Assembly: GCA_018372435.1 (NCBI GenBank)
Contig: JAHAJA010000018.1
Span: forward strand, 18,623-82,622
Length of the DNA: 64,000 nucleotides
Reading direction: 5' to 3'
DNA from: Clostridiales bacterium
GTDB lineage: Bacteria; Bacillota; Clostridia; Lachnospirales; Lachnospiraceae
In this document: in pieces, positions 34,981-44,279 of the stretch
Numbering within the stretch: position 1 is the stretch's first letter
Layout: the number at the start of each line of letters is the position of its first letter
Translations under genes and position numbers: made by a program
Notes under the pieces: model-generated
Seen by the model: the letters and a program-made list of their open reading frames with translations, nothing else
Databases searched by the model: none
Told to the model about the DNA's origin: nothing

Positions 34981-36657
34981 CTAAGCTGGTTTATAAGAAC
35001 TTTTTAATGATACAATTCGGTTAAATACTAAATGATCTTCTTTCGAATCTTTGCAATCTACACAGAAATATCCTTGTCTTAAGAATTGGAAACTATCTAA
35101 AGATTTTGCTTCTTTGATTGCAGGTTCAATATAACATTCCTTAAGAACTGTTAATGAATTTGGATTTAAATTAAGACTTCCATCTTCATTATACACCCCT
35201 TTTTCTTCGTCTACTATATTCTCATATAAACGTACTTCAGCTTTTACAGCAGTAGTAGCTTCAACCCAATGAATTGTGCCTTTGACTTTTCTTCCTGTAA
35301 ATCCAGTACCATTCTTAGTTTCAGGGTCATACGTACAGTGAACTTCTGTAACATTACCATTCTCATCTGTTATATAATCCGTACACGTAACAAAGTATGC
35401 ATTCATTAAACGTACTTCATTGCCTGGGAATAATCTAAAGTATTTCTTTGGTGGCTCAATCATGAAATCTTCACGATCAATATATACTTCTCTTCCGAAT
35501 GGTACTTTTCTTGTTCCCATCTCTGGATTTTCTTGATTGACAGCGGCATCAAGATACTCAATTTCACCTTCTGGATAATTCGTAATAACTAGTTTAATTG
35601 GATCTAGAACTGCCATCACTCTTGGTCTCTTAAGTTTAAGGTCTTCACGAATACAGTACTCTAACATTGCATAGTCAACCGAACTGTTACTCTTAGACAC
35701 ACCACATAATTCCATGAATTTACGGATTGATTCTGGTGTAAAACCTCTTCTTCTTAATGCGCTAATGGATACTAATCTTGGATCATCCCATCCGTCTACA
35801 ATGTTCTCTTCTACTAGTCTCTTAATGTATCTCTTACCTGTAATAACGTTTGTAAGATACATCTTAGCAAATTCTATTTGTTTTGGTGGATTCTCATATT
35901 CTAATTCTTTAACAACCCAGTCATATAAAGGTCTATGGTCTTCAAATTCTAAAGTACAGATTGAATGGGTAATGCCTTCAATTGCATCTTCTATTGGGTG
36001 AGCAAAGTCATACATAGGATAGATACACCATTTGTCACCTGTATTGTGATGATTCATACGAGCCACACGATATATAACTGGATCTCTCATATTAATATTC
36101 GGTGATGACATATCAATCTTGGCACGTAATACTTTCGTTCCGTCTTCGTATTCACCATTCTTCATTCCTTCGAATAAAGCAAGATTTTCTTCTACGCTTC
36201 TATCACGATATGGACTGTTTTTACCTGGCTCCGTTAATGTTCCCCTGTATTCTCTAATTTCGTCTGCTGTTAAATCACAAACGAAAGCTTTTCCCTTTTT
36301 AATTAATTTAACAGCTGCTTCATACATTTGGTCAAAGTAATCCGATGCAAAGAATAGGCGATCTTCAAATTCTCCCCCAATCCATTTTACATCCTCAATA
36401 ATAGATTGAACAAATTCTGTCTTCTCTTTTGTTGGGTTTGTATCATCAAAACGAAGATTGAATTTACCATTATATTTTTTTGCTAAACCATCATTTAATA
36501 ATATAGATTTTGCATGTCCAATATGAAGATAGCCGTTTGGTTCTGGCGGGAATCTTGTAACAACTTGTTTGCAATGCCCTTCTTCAATATCTTTATCAAT
36601 GATCTGCTCAATGAAGTTCTTAGATATAACTTCTTTTTCTGTTGAAACATTTTCCAT
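34981..36657 (-). CDS. glnS: Glutaminyl-tRNA synthetase
   Basis: A 558-residue class I synthetase charging tRNA-Gln. The HIGH motif is in PEPNGYLHIGHAKS, and the KMSKS region aligns to NVITGKRYIKRLV just before GWDDPRL, so the usual MSKR is altered to ITGKR. The C-terminal anticodon beta-barrels are complete (to residue 558). A direct GlnRS is not universal in Gram-positives, many of which use GatCAB, so this was probably gained in the lineage. The ribosome site is AGGAGG. Confidence 0.96.
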   Translation of the reverse strand: MENVSTEKEVISKNFIEQIIDKDIEEGHCKQVVTRFPPEPNGYLHIGHAKSILLNDGLAKKYNGKFNLRFDDTNPTKEKTEFVQSIIEDVKWIGGEFEDRLFFASDYFDQMYEAAVKLIKKGKAFVCDLTADEIREYRGTLTEPGKNSPYRDRSVEENLALFEGMKNGEYEDGTKVLRAKIDMSSPNINMRDPVIYRVARMNHHNTGDKWCIYPMYDFAHPIEDAIEGITHSICTLEFEDHRPLYDWVVKELEYENPPKQIEFAKMYLTNVITGKRYIKRLVEENIVDGWDDPRLVSISALRRRGFTPESIRKFMELCGVSKSNSSVDYAMLEYCIREDLKLKRPRVMAVLDPIKLVITNYPEGEIEYLDAAVNQENPEMGTRKVPFGREVYIDREDFMIEPPKKYFRLFPGNEVRLMNAYFVTCTDYITDENGNVTEVHCTYDPETKNGTGFTGRKVKGTIHWVEATTAVKAEVRLYENIVDEEKGVYNEDGSLNLNPNSLTVLKECYIEPAIKEAKSLDSFQFLRQGYFCVDCKDSKEDHLVFNRIVSLKSSYKPA

Positions 36658-36691
36658 GATTCTATGTCTCCTCCTAAGTTACTATTATATA

Positions 36692-36720
36692 ATCATGTAT
36701 ATCGAACCATTTGTAGTCAA
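36692..36720 (-). promoter_or_regulatory. glnS promoter
   Basis: Minus-strand TTGACT (36715-36720), 17-bp spacer, CATGAT (36692-36697), close to the AGGAGG site. Confidence 0.5.
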
Positions 36721-36949
36721 ACAGACCTTCACAATCTGTTATTTACTATCCATAAGCTCTAATACTTATAAAAGCCCAAAAATATTACTGGTTTCAATTA
36801 CCAGTAGCAAGAAAGTAGATTACTTTCAACTTTATCATACCACACTTACTCAATTTATAAAAGTAGTATTAATAATATTTTCCTATATTGATACTTATAT
36901 ACTAGCAAAATGATTTAACACATGCCTTTGCTTGGAGTACATAAAAAAA
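36721..36949. other. Spacer upstream of glnS
   Basis: About 230 bp with no gene. It contains a hairpin with TTACTGG/CCAGTA arms near 36786-36808; no T-box features were seen. Confidence 0.35.
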
Positions 36950-36976
36950 GCCGTTACACTATAGTAGTGTAACAGC
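36950..36976 (-). terminator. Terminator of the SleB-like hydrolase gene
   Basis: GCcGTTACACTA/TAGTGTAACaGC stem with a 3-nt loop and a TTTTTTT run on the minus strand. Confidence 0.88.
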
Positions 36977-36986
36977 TATACATATC

Positions 36987-37847
36987 TTACTTAAATTGAT
37001 GATCACCTAGGGTAAACCTTGGATTTGATAATCTACCACTAAAACCGTAGTATCCACTAAGATTTTTACTAAGAGATTTTCCATTTTTAGTATATTTAAT
37101 CGTTTTTACTCCACTCAATGCTGCTTTCGCTGCTTTGATACATTGTTTCTCTTGAGCGGAAGTAAACCTACCATTATCGTATTCGTTTAATGCTTTATTC
37201 AAAGAACCGTTTCTAACCGGACCGAATTGATGTTTTTGATATACAACACCTTTTAATGTATTAGGGTATATTTTTGAGTCCATTCTATTTACTACAACAA
37301 TACCTACTGCTAATTTTCCGGCATAAGACTGGTTTCCTGCTTCACAATAGATTAGTGTTGATAATAATCGTACCTCAGCGCTTGAATAAGACGCAGCTTT
37401 CGTTGTCTTAGCTGTTGTCTTTTTCTTAGTTATGCTAGTTTTCTTTTTCGTTGTTGTTGTTTTCTTTTTCGTTGTTGTTTTCTTCTTTGTTTCTTTTTCA
37501 GAATCTGTTTCTTTCTTAGAATCTGTTTCTTCATTCTTACTATCTTTTGATGATTCTTTCGTTGAATCTTGTACTACATCTTGGTTCGACTCATCGTTCT
37601 CTGTCTTAGATGTATCTTCTGTTGTTGAAGTACCTTCGGTGATAGCAGAATCTTTTGTAATGGTAGAATCCCCTGTAGTAGTTTCCCCAGCTTGTGTATC
37701 TGCATCAGTCACTGATGTGTTCACAACTTCTGAGTTTTGTATCTGTTCAACCGTATTCACTTCCGCTGCAAATGCGTTGATACTTACTGTATTCGCTACA
37801 ATTAATGCCGTAGTAGTCATACAAAGCAAGAATTTTTTCATCTTCAT
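36987..37847 (-). CDS. Secreted SleB-like cell-wall hydrolase with low-complexity linker
   Basis: About 286 residues from ATG at 37847 (GGAG 7 nt upstream). A signal peptide ends near AFAAEV. Then comes a Ser/Thr/Glu/Asp-rich segment and a Lys/Thr-rich stretch (KKKTTTKKKTT-type) of about 120 residues in all, probably for wall binding. The C-terminal Hydrolase_2 domain has the catalytic Glu in YCEAGNQSYAGK and the YGFSGRL end. Such enzymes are spore-cortex or vegetative lytic transglycosylases; no ypeB or spore operon is near, so a vegetative role is possible. Confidence 0.85.
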   Translation of the reverse strand: MKMKKFLLCMTTTALIVANTVSINAFAAEVNTVEQIQNSEVVNTSVTDADTQAGETTTGDSTITKDSAITEGTSTTEDTSKTENDESNQDVVQDSTKESSKDSKNEETDSKKETDSEKETKKKTTTKKKTTTTKKKTSITKKKTTAKTTKAASYSSAEVRLLSTLIYCEAGNQSYAGKLAVGIVVVNRMDSKIYPNTLKGVVYQKHQFGPVRNGSLNKALNEYDNGRFTSAQEKQCIKAAKAALSGVKTIKYTKNGKSLSKNLSGYYGFSGRLSNPRFTLGDHQFK

Positions 37848-38185
37848 ATAAAATCTCCTTTTAATAACCTTCAAATTGGTTATCTTTGGTTACATAATAA
37901 CAATTGTTATATTATTATGAATTTGAAATTGTAAGTGCTTGTTCAAACACTCACTTGCAGTGGGAAAGCAATTTTACCGCAATCCACTTATTACTTACTA
38001 ATCTTCGTAATAGATCATAACAATTAAGAAACAAATCTGAAAAGCAAGTAACATTTTGTTAACAATTACTTAATAAGTATAACATAGTTGATAAATAAAT
38101 CAAGTCTTAAACGTGGGTTTTTCATCCATAATAAACTACATATATTTACATTATGCATTTTTCATGGTATTTGTGCATAAAAAAT
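37848..38185. other. Long leader/spacer upstream of the hydrolase gene
   Basis: About 340 bp, no gene. On the minus strand it has several imperfect hairpins, including AAGTGAGTGTTTG against CAAGCACTT and ATAACC/GGTTAT just ahead of the ribosome site. Nothing matches a riboswitch class I know (c-di-AMP type was considered). Confidence 0.35.
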
Positions 38186-38229
38186 AATGCAATTAGAAAA
38201 GTTATTTTATAACTTTTGCCAATTGCATT
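38186..38229 (-). terminator. Terminator of the hydroxyacid dehydrogenase gene
   Basis: Stem AATGCAATT/AATTGCATT continued by AAAAGTTAT/ATAACTTTT, with TTATTTTTTA on the minus strand. It lies about 110 bp past the stop codon. Confidence 0.75.
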
Positions 38230-38338
38230 GATTAATCAACAGAAACATTTATTTAATATTCTAAAAATAATTTGGTATAATTGTTAAGTTTTACATTTAT
38301 CACAGCTACATTTTTATCCACATATTTCCATTATGCTT

Positions 38339-39295
38339 CTATTTCACTATATTTCTTTCAACACCAGACAAATAAGCCTTCATATTCAAACATACTTCTT
38401 CTACTACACGTCTTCTTGTTTCAACCGCTGCCCAAGCAATATGTGGTGTGATAATAAGTTTTGTACTATCTTGAATGCGTAACAAGGGATTATCTGCTGC
38501 CATTGGTTCACTTGCCAATACATCAAGTGCTGCTGCCGCAATCTTATCATTCTCAAGTGCCTCCGTAAGATCAGCTTCATTAACAATAGAACCTCTTCCA
38601 AGGTTCATTAATACCGCTGTATCTTTCATCTTGTTAAATTCAGCTGCACCAATCAAGTCTTTTGTTTGGTCGTTAAGTGGAGCATGAATGGATACAATAT
38701 CCGATTGACTTAATAGTTCATCTAATGTTACCCTCGTATATTCTGAATCATTATTCTTCCCAGAAGTTGAATAATAGATTATGTTACAACCGAATGCTTC
38801 TGCAATCTTCGCAACTCCTCTTCCAATCTCACCAAGTCCAATAATTCCCCAAATCTTACCTTTTAATTCGAAGAATTTCTTATCAAAATGGCTGAATATA
38901 TCATTCTTAACATAAGCTCCTGATTTAACAAAATGATCATAGTAGCTTAAATTCTCATATACATAAAATAACAATGCAAAGGTATGTTGTACGACTGCCT
39001 CTGTTGAATATCCTTTCACATTCATTACCGTAATTCCTCTTGCATTGGTATATTCAGTATCAATGATATTCGTACCTGTCGCTGTTACACAGATTACCTT
39101 TAGATTCTTTGCTTCTGATAAGGTGCTCGCATTCATTGGCACTTTATTCACTACAATTACTTCCGCATCTTTTACACGTTCAGGGGTTTCCGTGGCTGTT
39201 GATAAACCATATACGGTTACCTCTCCGAACTCTTCAAGACATGTTAAATCCACATCATCTCCCAAACAATTTGCTTCTAAACATACAATCTTCAT
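38339..39295 (-). CDS. D-isomer-specific 2-hydroxyacid dehydrogenase
   Basis: A 318-residue NAD-dependent enzyme of the hydroxypyruvate/glycerate reductase type. NAD loop GLGEIGRG (about residues 153-160), catalytic Arg region NLGRGSIVNE, Glu in ALDVLASEP, and the His in TPHIAW. It interconverts a 2-keto acid and a D-2-hydroxy acid; the exact substrate is unclear. The ribosome site is CGGAGG. It is a single-gene unit. Confidence 0.9.
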   Translation of the reverse strand: MKIVCLEANCLGDDVDLTCLEEFGEVTVYGLSTATETPERVKDAEVIVVNKVPMNASTLSEAKNLKVICVTATGTNIIDTEYTNARGITVMNVKGYSTEAVVQHTFALLFYVYENLSYYDHFVKSGAYVKNDIFSHFDKKFFELKGKIWGIIGLGEIGRGVAKIAEAFGCNIIYYSTSGKNNDSEYTRVTLDELLSQSDIVSIHAPLNDQTKDLIGAAEFNKMKDTAVLMNLGRGSIVNEADLTEALENDKIAAAALDVLASEPMAADNPLLRIQDSTKLIITPHIAWAAVETRRRVVEEVCLNMKAYLSGVERNIVK

Positions 39296-39444
39296 ACGTA
39301 ACCTCCGCTGTCTAATATTATGACTTTAATTCTATCTGTTTTTATATAAGATTGCAAGCAACCACTTTCTTTTGCATTTTTTCTTTTACTGTTTTTTCTA
39401 TTACAGATTATATCTTTTGCAATTTATACTTCCATAAATAAAAA

Positions 39445-39481
39445 GAGAACCACCATAAGTTTAATTCAAATGATGTTTCTC
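39445..39481 (-). terminator. Terminator behind the 104-residue protein
   Basis: Imperfect stem GAGAAaCATCAT/ATGgTGgTTCTC followed by TTTTTAT on the minus strand. Confidence 0.6.
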
Positions 39482-39522
39482 CTCCTATTACTATAATTAT
39501 TGGATTATTTATTAACAATTAT

Positions 39523-39837
39523 TTATTTTGCATAATTTGCGTATTCCATAATGTTTTGATTAATTCCCTCACCGACAATCTCTACGATTTTCTCATAACA
39601 ATCGTCTGTTTCGCTATTCATTACTTTAACATATAGTTCTGACATAGCAATTTGTGTATAAGCACTATTTACTCCTACTTTAATTTTAACATTTAAACAT
39701 TCGTCTTCCACGGATATGTTTATATCCTCTGAATCTTTTGTTTCTGCACACAGACGCTCAATTGCTGTATTCACTTCATGAATCATTTGAAATGAAATGG
39801 TTGCTTTGTCAATAATACCTTCAATTGATTTGCTCAC
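39523..39837 (-). CDS. Small conserved-looking cytosolic protein, unknown function
   Basis: A 104-residue acidic protein with a helix-strand pattern, no signal peptide or membrane segment. Start is GTG, after AGGAGG at a good distance, and a terminator follows, so it is probably a real gene. I do not recognise the family. Confidence 0.6.
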   Translation of the reverse strand: MSKSIEGIIDKATISFQMIHEVNTAIERLCAETKDSEDINISVEDECLNVKIKVGVNSAYTQIAMSELYVKVMNSETDDCYEKIVEIVGEGINQNIMEYANYAK

Positions 39838-40278
39838 TACAAAATCCTCCTATAAACTTTTTCTACATTATACTTGGTAATTTGATATTTTCCAATCAAA
39901 TCTGGCTAATTTTACTTGAATTAGGTACAATTTCACATGCTTTTTACGTGTTTTTTTAACATCGCTGGAGATACTATATTTCATAAGCGAAGTATCTATA
40001 ACTTACAGATACGTAACTCGAATAATTTTTCTAGTTATTTTTGTATTGTTATAGTACTATTATAATAAAACAATTATAAGCTCGCTTATAAAAAGTTGTT
40101 CTTCATCTAAACTCTCTCATGGGTTTCTACTATTATAATCATGTGTGAGATTATGCTAAATGGTGTTCACTTAAGTATTCTAATTTGGATAGCGACAAGT
40201 AATCCAGGCAGATGCATACTTGATTCAATATAACTCAACGACAAATTGTATAACCAGCACGGGAAGTGAGGTCACATT
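39838..40278. other. Divergent spacer with alternative hairpins
   Basis: About 440 bp between two divergent small genes. AGATACT (39969-39975) can pair with AGTATCT (39991-39997), which can instead pair with AGATAC (40007-40012). Another hairpin has ATAAGC/GCTTAT arms near 40075-40092. No gene was found. Confidence 0.4.
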
Positions 40279-40434
40279 ATGTCTTATATTGCTCCGCAGG
40301 TAAAACCAAAATTTGATACTCTATCGGTTGGTCTACGTAACATCATTCTAGAGAAAGATGTTCAAATCAATACGATTCATGACTTGATTCGTGTTTTAGA
40401 GGAGATTGTCAAAGAAGGCGAAGAAGAAGGATAA
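40279..40434 (+). CDS. 51-residue small protein
   Basis: A short gene with GTGAGGT ahead of ATG. The protein begins MSYIAPQVKPKFDTLSVG, has an amphipathic helical middle (INTIHDLIRVLEEIV) and an acidic end (KEGEEEG). No membrane helix or leader. It is followed by a strong terminator shared with the convergent subtilase-like gene. Function unknown; it may partner the pseudoproteases next to it, on position only. Confidence 0.6.
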   Translation: MSYIAPQVKPKFDTLSVGLRNIILEKDVQINTIHDLIRVLEEIVKEGEEEG

Positions 40435-40465
40435 TTATTAGATTAGGATAACTTCCTAAACCAAA

Positions 40466-40510
40466 AGAAAGCAACTTTTCATTAGTATCACTAGTGAAAA
40501 GTTGCTTTCT
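40466..40510. terminator. Strong bidirectional terminator
   Basis: A stem of about 21 bp starting AGAAAGCAACTTTTCA and closing TGAAAAGTTGCTTTCT with a 3-nt apex, between the convergent small gene and the first subtilase-like gene. Confidence 0.92.
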
Positions 40511-40520
40511 ACGTCTTTTG

Positions 40521-42215
40521 CTATTCCCTATCTATTAGACTTTGAAAGGAATTATAAATATTAACCCTACCATACCCCCATGAATTATTGGGATAAATAA
40601 TACCAGGCTCTTGAACAGCCCCACGGATTAATAATGTCTTAATCTCTGGCGTCGCCATGCTAGTAGAGTTACCTCGAACAATCCCCCATTCTAATAGCAT
40701 CGCCGCTAGGCCTGTTACATGAGCTGCTGCTAATCCAGTACCTGTTCCAGTAGTATACGATTTTTCTAAATTAGGACCTAATATATTCACCCCAGGTGCG
40801 CAAAAATCAGGCCTTAAAGTTCCTAATCTTGTTGGCCCCCTACTAGAATTCACATAGATACTATCATTTTCCGTATTATAAGCTCCCACTGTTATAAAAT
40901 AGTCTGCATTTCCCGGAGATTGTACAATTGTGTCTGGATTAGGTTTAAGAAATAAGGTATCCGCTGGGATGAATCCTTTCGACGGTAACCACATATGAAA
41001 AGCTGAGTTTATTGGTATTCTAGAAGTTATACGAAATCGCCAGACACCAGCAGACGGGTTTTGAAGTCGGAACAGTATAAGCTGATCTCCCGTCTGTGAC
41101 TCTAAACTAATATTATTTACCCATATTGTAGTGTTCTCAAATAGAAAATCCTTTCTTCTTGTTTCTATTATTCTAGTAGGAGGCGAAATTAATGACTCCC
41201 CCGTGGGTGAAATGATTTCTGCGGTAAGAGAACTAGGTACGGAACTCCATAATTCTAATGAAAAAGACGGCCTACTAACGCCGACATTTAACTCAGCAAT
41301 AACCCCGGTAGTATCTCTTTCTACCACACCATAAAAATGATGTCCGAGGTTTAGCTCATTTCCAGCAGAAGTGATTATTCCAACTCCTGCATACTCTGAA
41401 AATCTTGACACTATACTACTCATTACTCCTTTGTAATCGTGCCCCCCTTGGTTTGTACCCAACCCAATACATATTGCTATTGGGCGTTTTATTCTAGATG
41501 CATATTCTAACAAATACCTCGTCGCTAATATAACATCTGTCTCTTGATAACATAAAGCGTCTTCTGGTATTAAAAAGAAATTCTTTGTAAAGGTCTTTGC
41601 TTCTTTTAGTTTCACAACTAATAATTCAGACTCCGGTACGACACCAGAAAAACCCTCCCTATTACTTTCTGTACCTGCAGCTACACCTGCTAGCATAGTA
41701 CCATGCCCGTTCGTGTCTGTACTTGGGACAACTTCTAAGGGGTTATTACTCTGTAACGCTAAATTAATCTGTTCTCTACTATATTCCGTTCCATAATAAA
41801 AACCAGGAGGGTACGAATCTTCAGACTCAATTGTCTGATCCCATATAGAACCGATTCTAGTAGTTCCATCGGCATTTAAAAAAGCAGGATGCATATAATT
41901 AATACCGGTATCAATAATTCCCACTAAAACATTGTTTCCACGGAGTCCCAAATAGGGTACTTGTTGTACTCTAATAACCCCTGAGGCCTCCAAATCAACA
42001 GTAGAAGCAAGATCAAGACATGACGGAAACCCCTCATATTCATACTTATTTATACTATCTTTACTCAGTTCTTCCACAGGAATATATATAATAGCATATC
42101 TTTCATTTAAGATTGTCATGTTATCGGGATCATATTGTCCCTTATATTTACTAAACTCTATAATAATATCTGCATAGTCGTTACTCGTAATTTTATAGCG
42201 TTCCCTTTCATTCAT
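40521..42215 (-). CDS. Csp-like subtilase-family pseudoprotease (Ser replaced by Gly)
   Basis: A 564-residue S8-family protein of the clostridial Csp type: N-terminal prodomain-like part (about 1-90), subtilase fold split by a jelly-roll-like insert (about 300-430). Catalytic Asp102 (IIDTG) and His171 (NGHGT) are present, but the Ser motif GTSxAxP reads GTGLAAA, so Ser is Gly494 and the Pro is Ala. The same Ser-to-Gly change is known in C. difficile CspC, a pseudoprotease germinant sensor. It has no signal peptide. The ribosome site is GGAGAGG. A second, further decayed paralogue is upstream. Confidence 0.85.
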   Translation of the reverse strand: MNERERYKITSNDYADIIIEFSKYKGQYDPDNMTILNERYAIIYIPVEELSKDSINKYEYEGFPSCLDLASTVDLEASGVIRVQQVPYLGLRGNNVLVGIIDTGINYMHPAFLNADGTTRIGSIWDQTIESEDSYPPGFYYGTEYSREQINLALQSNNPLEVVPSTDTNGHGTMLAGVAAGTESNREGFSGVVPESELLVVKLKEAKTFTKNFFLIPEDALCYQETDVILATRYLLEYASRIKRPIAICIGLGTNQGGHDYKGVMSSIVSRFSEYAGVGIITSAGNELNLGHHFYGVVERDTTGVIAELNVGVSRPSFSLELWSSVPSSLTAEIISPTGESLISPPTRIIETRRKDFLFENTTIWVNNISLESQTGDQLILFRLQNPSAGVWRFRITSRIPINSAFHMWLPSKGFIPADTLFLKPNPDTIVQSPGNADYFITVGAYNTENDSIYVNSSRGPTRLGTLRPDFCAPGVNILGPNLEKSYTTGTGTGLAAAHVTGLAAMLLEWGIVRGNSTSMATPEIKTLLIRGAVQEPGIIYPNNSWGYGRVNIYNSFQSLIDRE

Positions 42216-42359
42216 ATGAATATCCTCTCCGATTCTAATAGCTACTATGATTTGTATAACTAATTCTGACGCTTAGTTAACATATCTACGAGGGGTATTA
42301 TAAAACCAAACTAATCACTTGGTACTTTAATAAAAATGATTTATTCTATAATAAATATC

Positions 42360-44045
42360 TTAAATATCAAATGCATTATAAATATTAACTGCTCCAAATC
42401 CCCAAATGTTATTAGGATAATCTATAAACTGTTTTCTATTTGCACTTTTTATTAAGTAATTTTTTATATTAATTGTAGTCATTGTGAGTAAATTTTCATT
42501 GGTTATCCCCCACTCTAAAAACAACGCTGTAACTCCTGTAAGATACGCTGCCGACAATCCCGTCCCACTTCCATATACATACCTATGATTCAAAAATGGT
42601 ACCTTCATATTAACCCCAGGTGCCGCACAGTCTGGTTTAATAATGTTGATTCTTGTGAATCCTCTACTAGAGTCATTATATATGTTACCTGATTGCAGAT
42701 CATATGCACTTACCGTAATAGGCATAATAGAATTCCCTGGTGATACTATGGTAGTATTGGAACTTGGTTCTAAAAAATAAGTATCATTTGATAAGAAATA
42801 CCTAACTGGTAACCAAATATTAAAATTCGATTGATAGCTAGTATTCGCCTTCACTTGAAATCTCCAAATCCCCTCTACCGGTGTCCTAAATCGAAAAAGG
42901 ATTAACTCATCCTTAGTGTCTGATTCTAATAAAATATTGTTTAGCCATACGGTAGTATCATCATCTGGAAAATCTAATCGCCTACTATCATAGTCATTAG
43001 GGCTACTTGTTGTGAACTCCTCACCCGAAGGTGAAATAACATGAATCATTGTCTCACTATTCGGAGAGCCCCAAACCTCCATACAAAAGGAAGGGCGACT
43101 TTTTCCAACCATTAGTTCAACTGTAGTATAACCACTATATGGATCAACTCTTCCTTCATAATGATTTCTTCCATTTGCTTCATTGCCTCCCGCTATCACA
43201 ATTGATACGCCTGGCTTTTGACTAAAGCTAGATAACATATCACTTAACTTCCCTAAACCAGCATGCCCACCCTGATTAGTTCCTAATGCTATGCATATAG
43301 CAATAGGACGATTAACCTCCTGTGCTACCGATATTAGATAATTTACACCCAACATGATATCATTTTCTTGATAACATACTCTATCTTCAGGAATAAGAAA
43401 AAATTCTCTAATTGCTTCCTTCGCCGGTTTAAGTTTTACAACTACATATTCAGACTTTGTAGCAATACCACTAAACTTATTAGCTAAATCACTACTACCA
43501 CCTGCTACTCCTGCTATTATAGTCCCTTGACCAATCGTATCCATTGTAGGTACATGTTGTAATGGATCTACACTTTTTAATGCCTCATTAATATCTTGTT
43601 TTGAATAGACACATCCATAATGAAAAACGTTTACACATTCTTCTTCATTGATGGTTTGATCCCAAATACTAACTATTCTTGATGTTCCGTCCTGATTTAA
43701 AAACGTAGGATTCGTATAATCGATTCCTGTATCTACTATACCAATTAAAACATTCTCCCCTTTTAATCCAAGACTTGGTAATGTTCTATTTTGCAATATA
43801 TTTATAGATTCATTCTCAAGAGAAGCTGTAAGGGTATAACAAAAAGGAAACGAGTTATAACCATATTTATTAATACTATCTCTTTCAACTTCTTGTAGTG
43901 GTACATATACTACCGCATAGTTATCATCTATAATATTAATAGCCTCGATTTCCTCCAGTTGAAGCAAAGGATTAGATTTGTAATCTTTAATAATTAAGTC
44001 TGCATATTGTTCGCTAATAATTTTATGTTTATCGTTATGATCCAC
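42360..44045 (-). CDS. Csp-like subtilase-family pseudoprotease (His and Ser replaced)
   Basis: A 561-residue paralogue of the downstream gene, with the same architecture. Asp105 is kept (IVDTG), but the His motif NGHGT reads IGQGT (Gln173) and the Ser motif reads GTGLSAA (Gly496). Two of three catalytic residues are lost while the fold, including WDQTI, AGGNE and the C-terminal PNNIWGFGAVN, is conserved, so this is a maintained non-catalytic protein and not a random pseudogene. Start is GTG, after GGAG. It precedes the other copy by 144 bp. Confidence 0.85.
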   Translation of the reverse strand: MDHNDKHKIISEQYADLIIKDYKSNPLLQLEEIEAINIIDDNYAVVYVPLQEVERDSINKYGYNSFPFCYTLTASLENESINILQNRTLPSLGLKGENVLIGIVDTGIDYTNPTFLNQDGTSRIVSIWDQTINEEECVNVFHYGCVYSKQDINEALKSVDPLQHVPTMDTIGQGTIIAGVAGGSSDLANKFSGIATKSEYVVVKLKPAKEAIREFFLIPEDRVCYQENDIMLGVNYLISVAQEVNRPIAICIALGTNQGGHAGLGKLSDMLSSFSQKPGVSIVIAGGNEANGRNHYEGRVDPYSGYTTVELMVGKSRPSFCMEVWGSPNSETMIHVISPSGEEFTTSSPNDYDSRRLDFPDDDTTVWLNNILLESDTKDELILFRFRTPVEGIWRFQVKANTSYQSNFNIWLPVRYFLSNDTYFLEPSSNTTIVSPGNSIMPITVSAYDLQSGNIYNDSSRGFTRINIIKPDCAAPGVNMKVPFLNHRYVYGSGTGLSAAYLTGVTALFLEWGITNENLLTMTTINIKNYLIKSANRKQFIDYPNNIWGFGAVNIYNAFDI

Positions 44046-44164
44046 TACATTACTCCAATCGTCTTTTTACAAATTATGAATCCTTGTTTATATTTATGAC
44101 TTATTATTAGCATCAATGGTATTCACGTTCTTATGGGAAGGTATAGTATTCAACAGATACAAAA

Positions 44165-44188
44165 AAACCCTTGTATTCACAAGGGTTT
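44165..44188 (-). terminator. tRNA-Thr terminator
   Basis: AAACCCTTG/CAAGGGTTT stem with a 6-nt loop and a TTTTTTT run on the minus strand, just 7 bp after the tRNA. Confidence 0.92.
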
Positions 44189-44195
44189 CACACTA

Positions 44196-44268
44196 AGCTG
44201 CCAAGCGGACTTGAACCGCCGACCTCCGCCTTACCAAGGCGACGCTCTACCGACTGAGCCATGGCAGC
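44196..44268 (-). tRNA. tRNA-Thr (anticodon GGT)
   Basis: Complete cloverleaf on the minus strand: acceptor GCTGCCA/TGGCAGC, anticodon loop TTGGTAA with GGT at positions 34-36, and the T-loop GGTTCAAGTCC. No CCA is encoded. It is a single-gene transcript. Confidence 0.96.
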
Positions 44269-44279
44269 ATCTTATTTAA

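Noticed and set aside
37848..38185. c-di-AMP (ydaO) riboswitch upstream of the cell-wall hydrolase
   Set aside because: Context would fit, but I could not find the conserved core of that class.
40650..40690. TSMATP in the first pseudoprotease, resembling the active-site GTSMATP
   Set aside because: It lies about 20 residues after the true motif position, in the loop past the helix; the paralogue has no such match, so it is coincidence.
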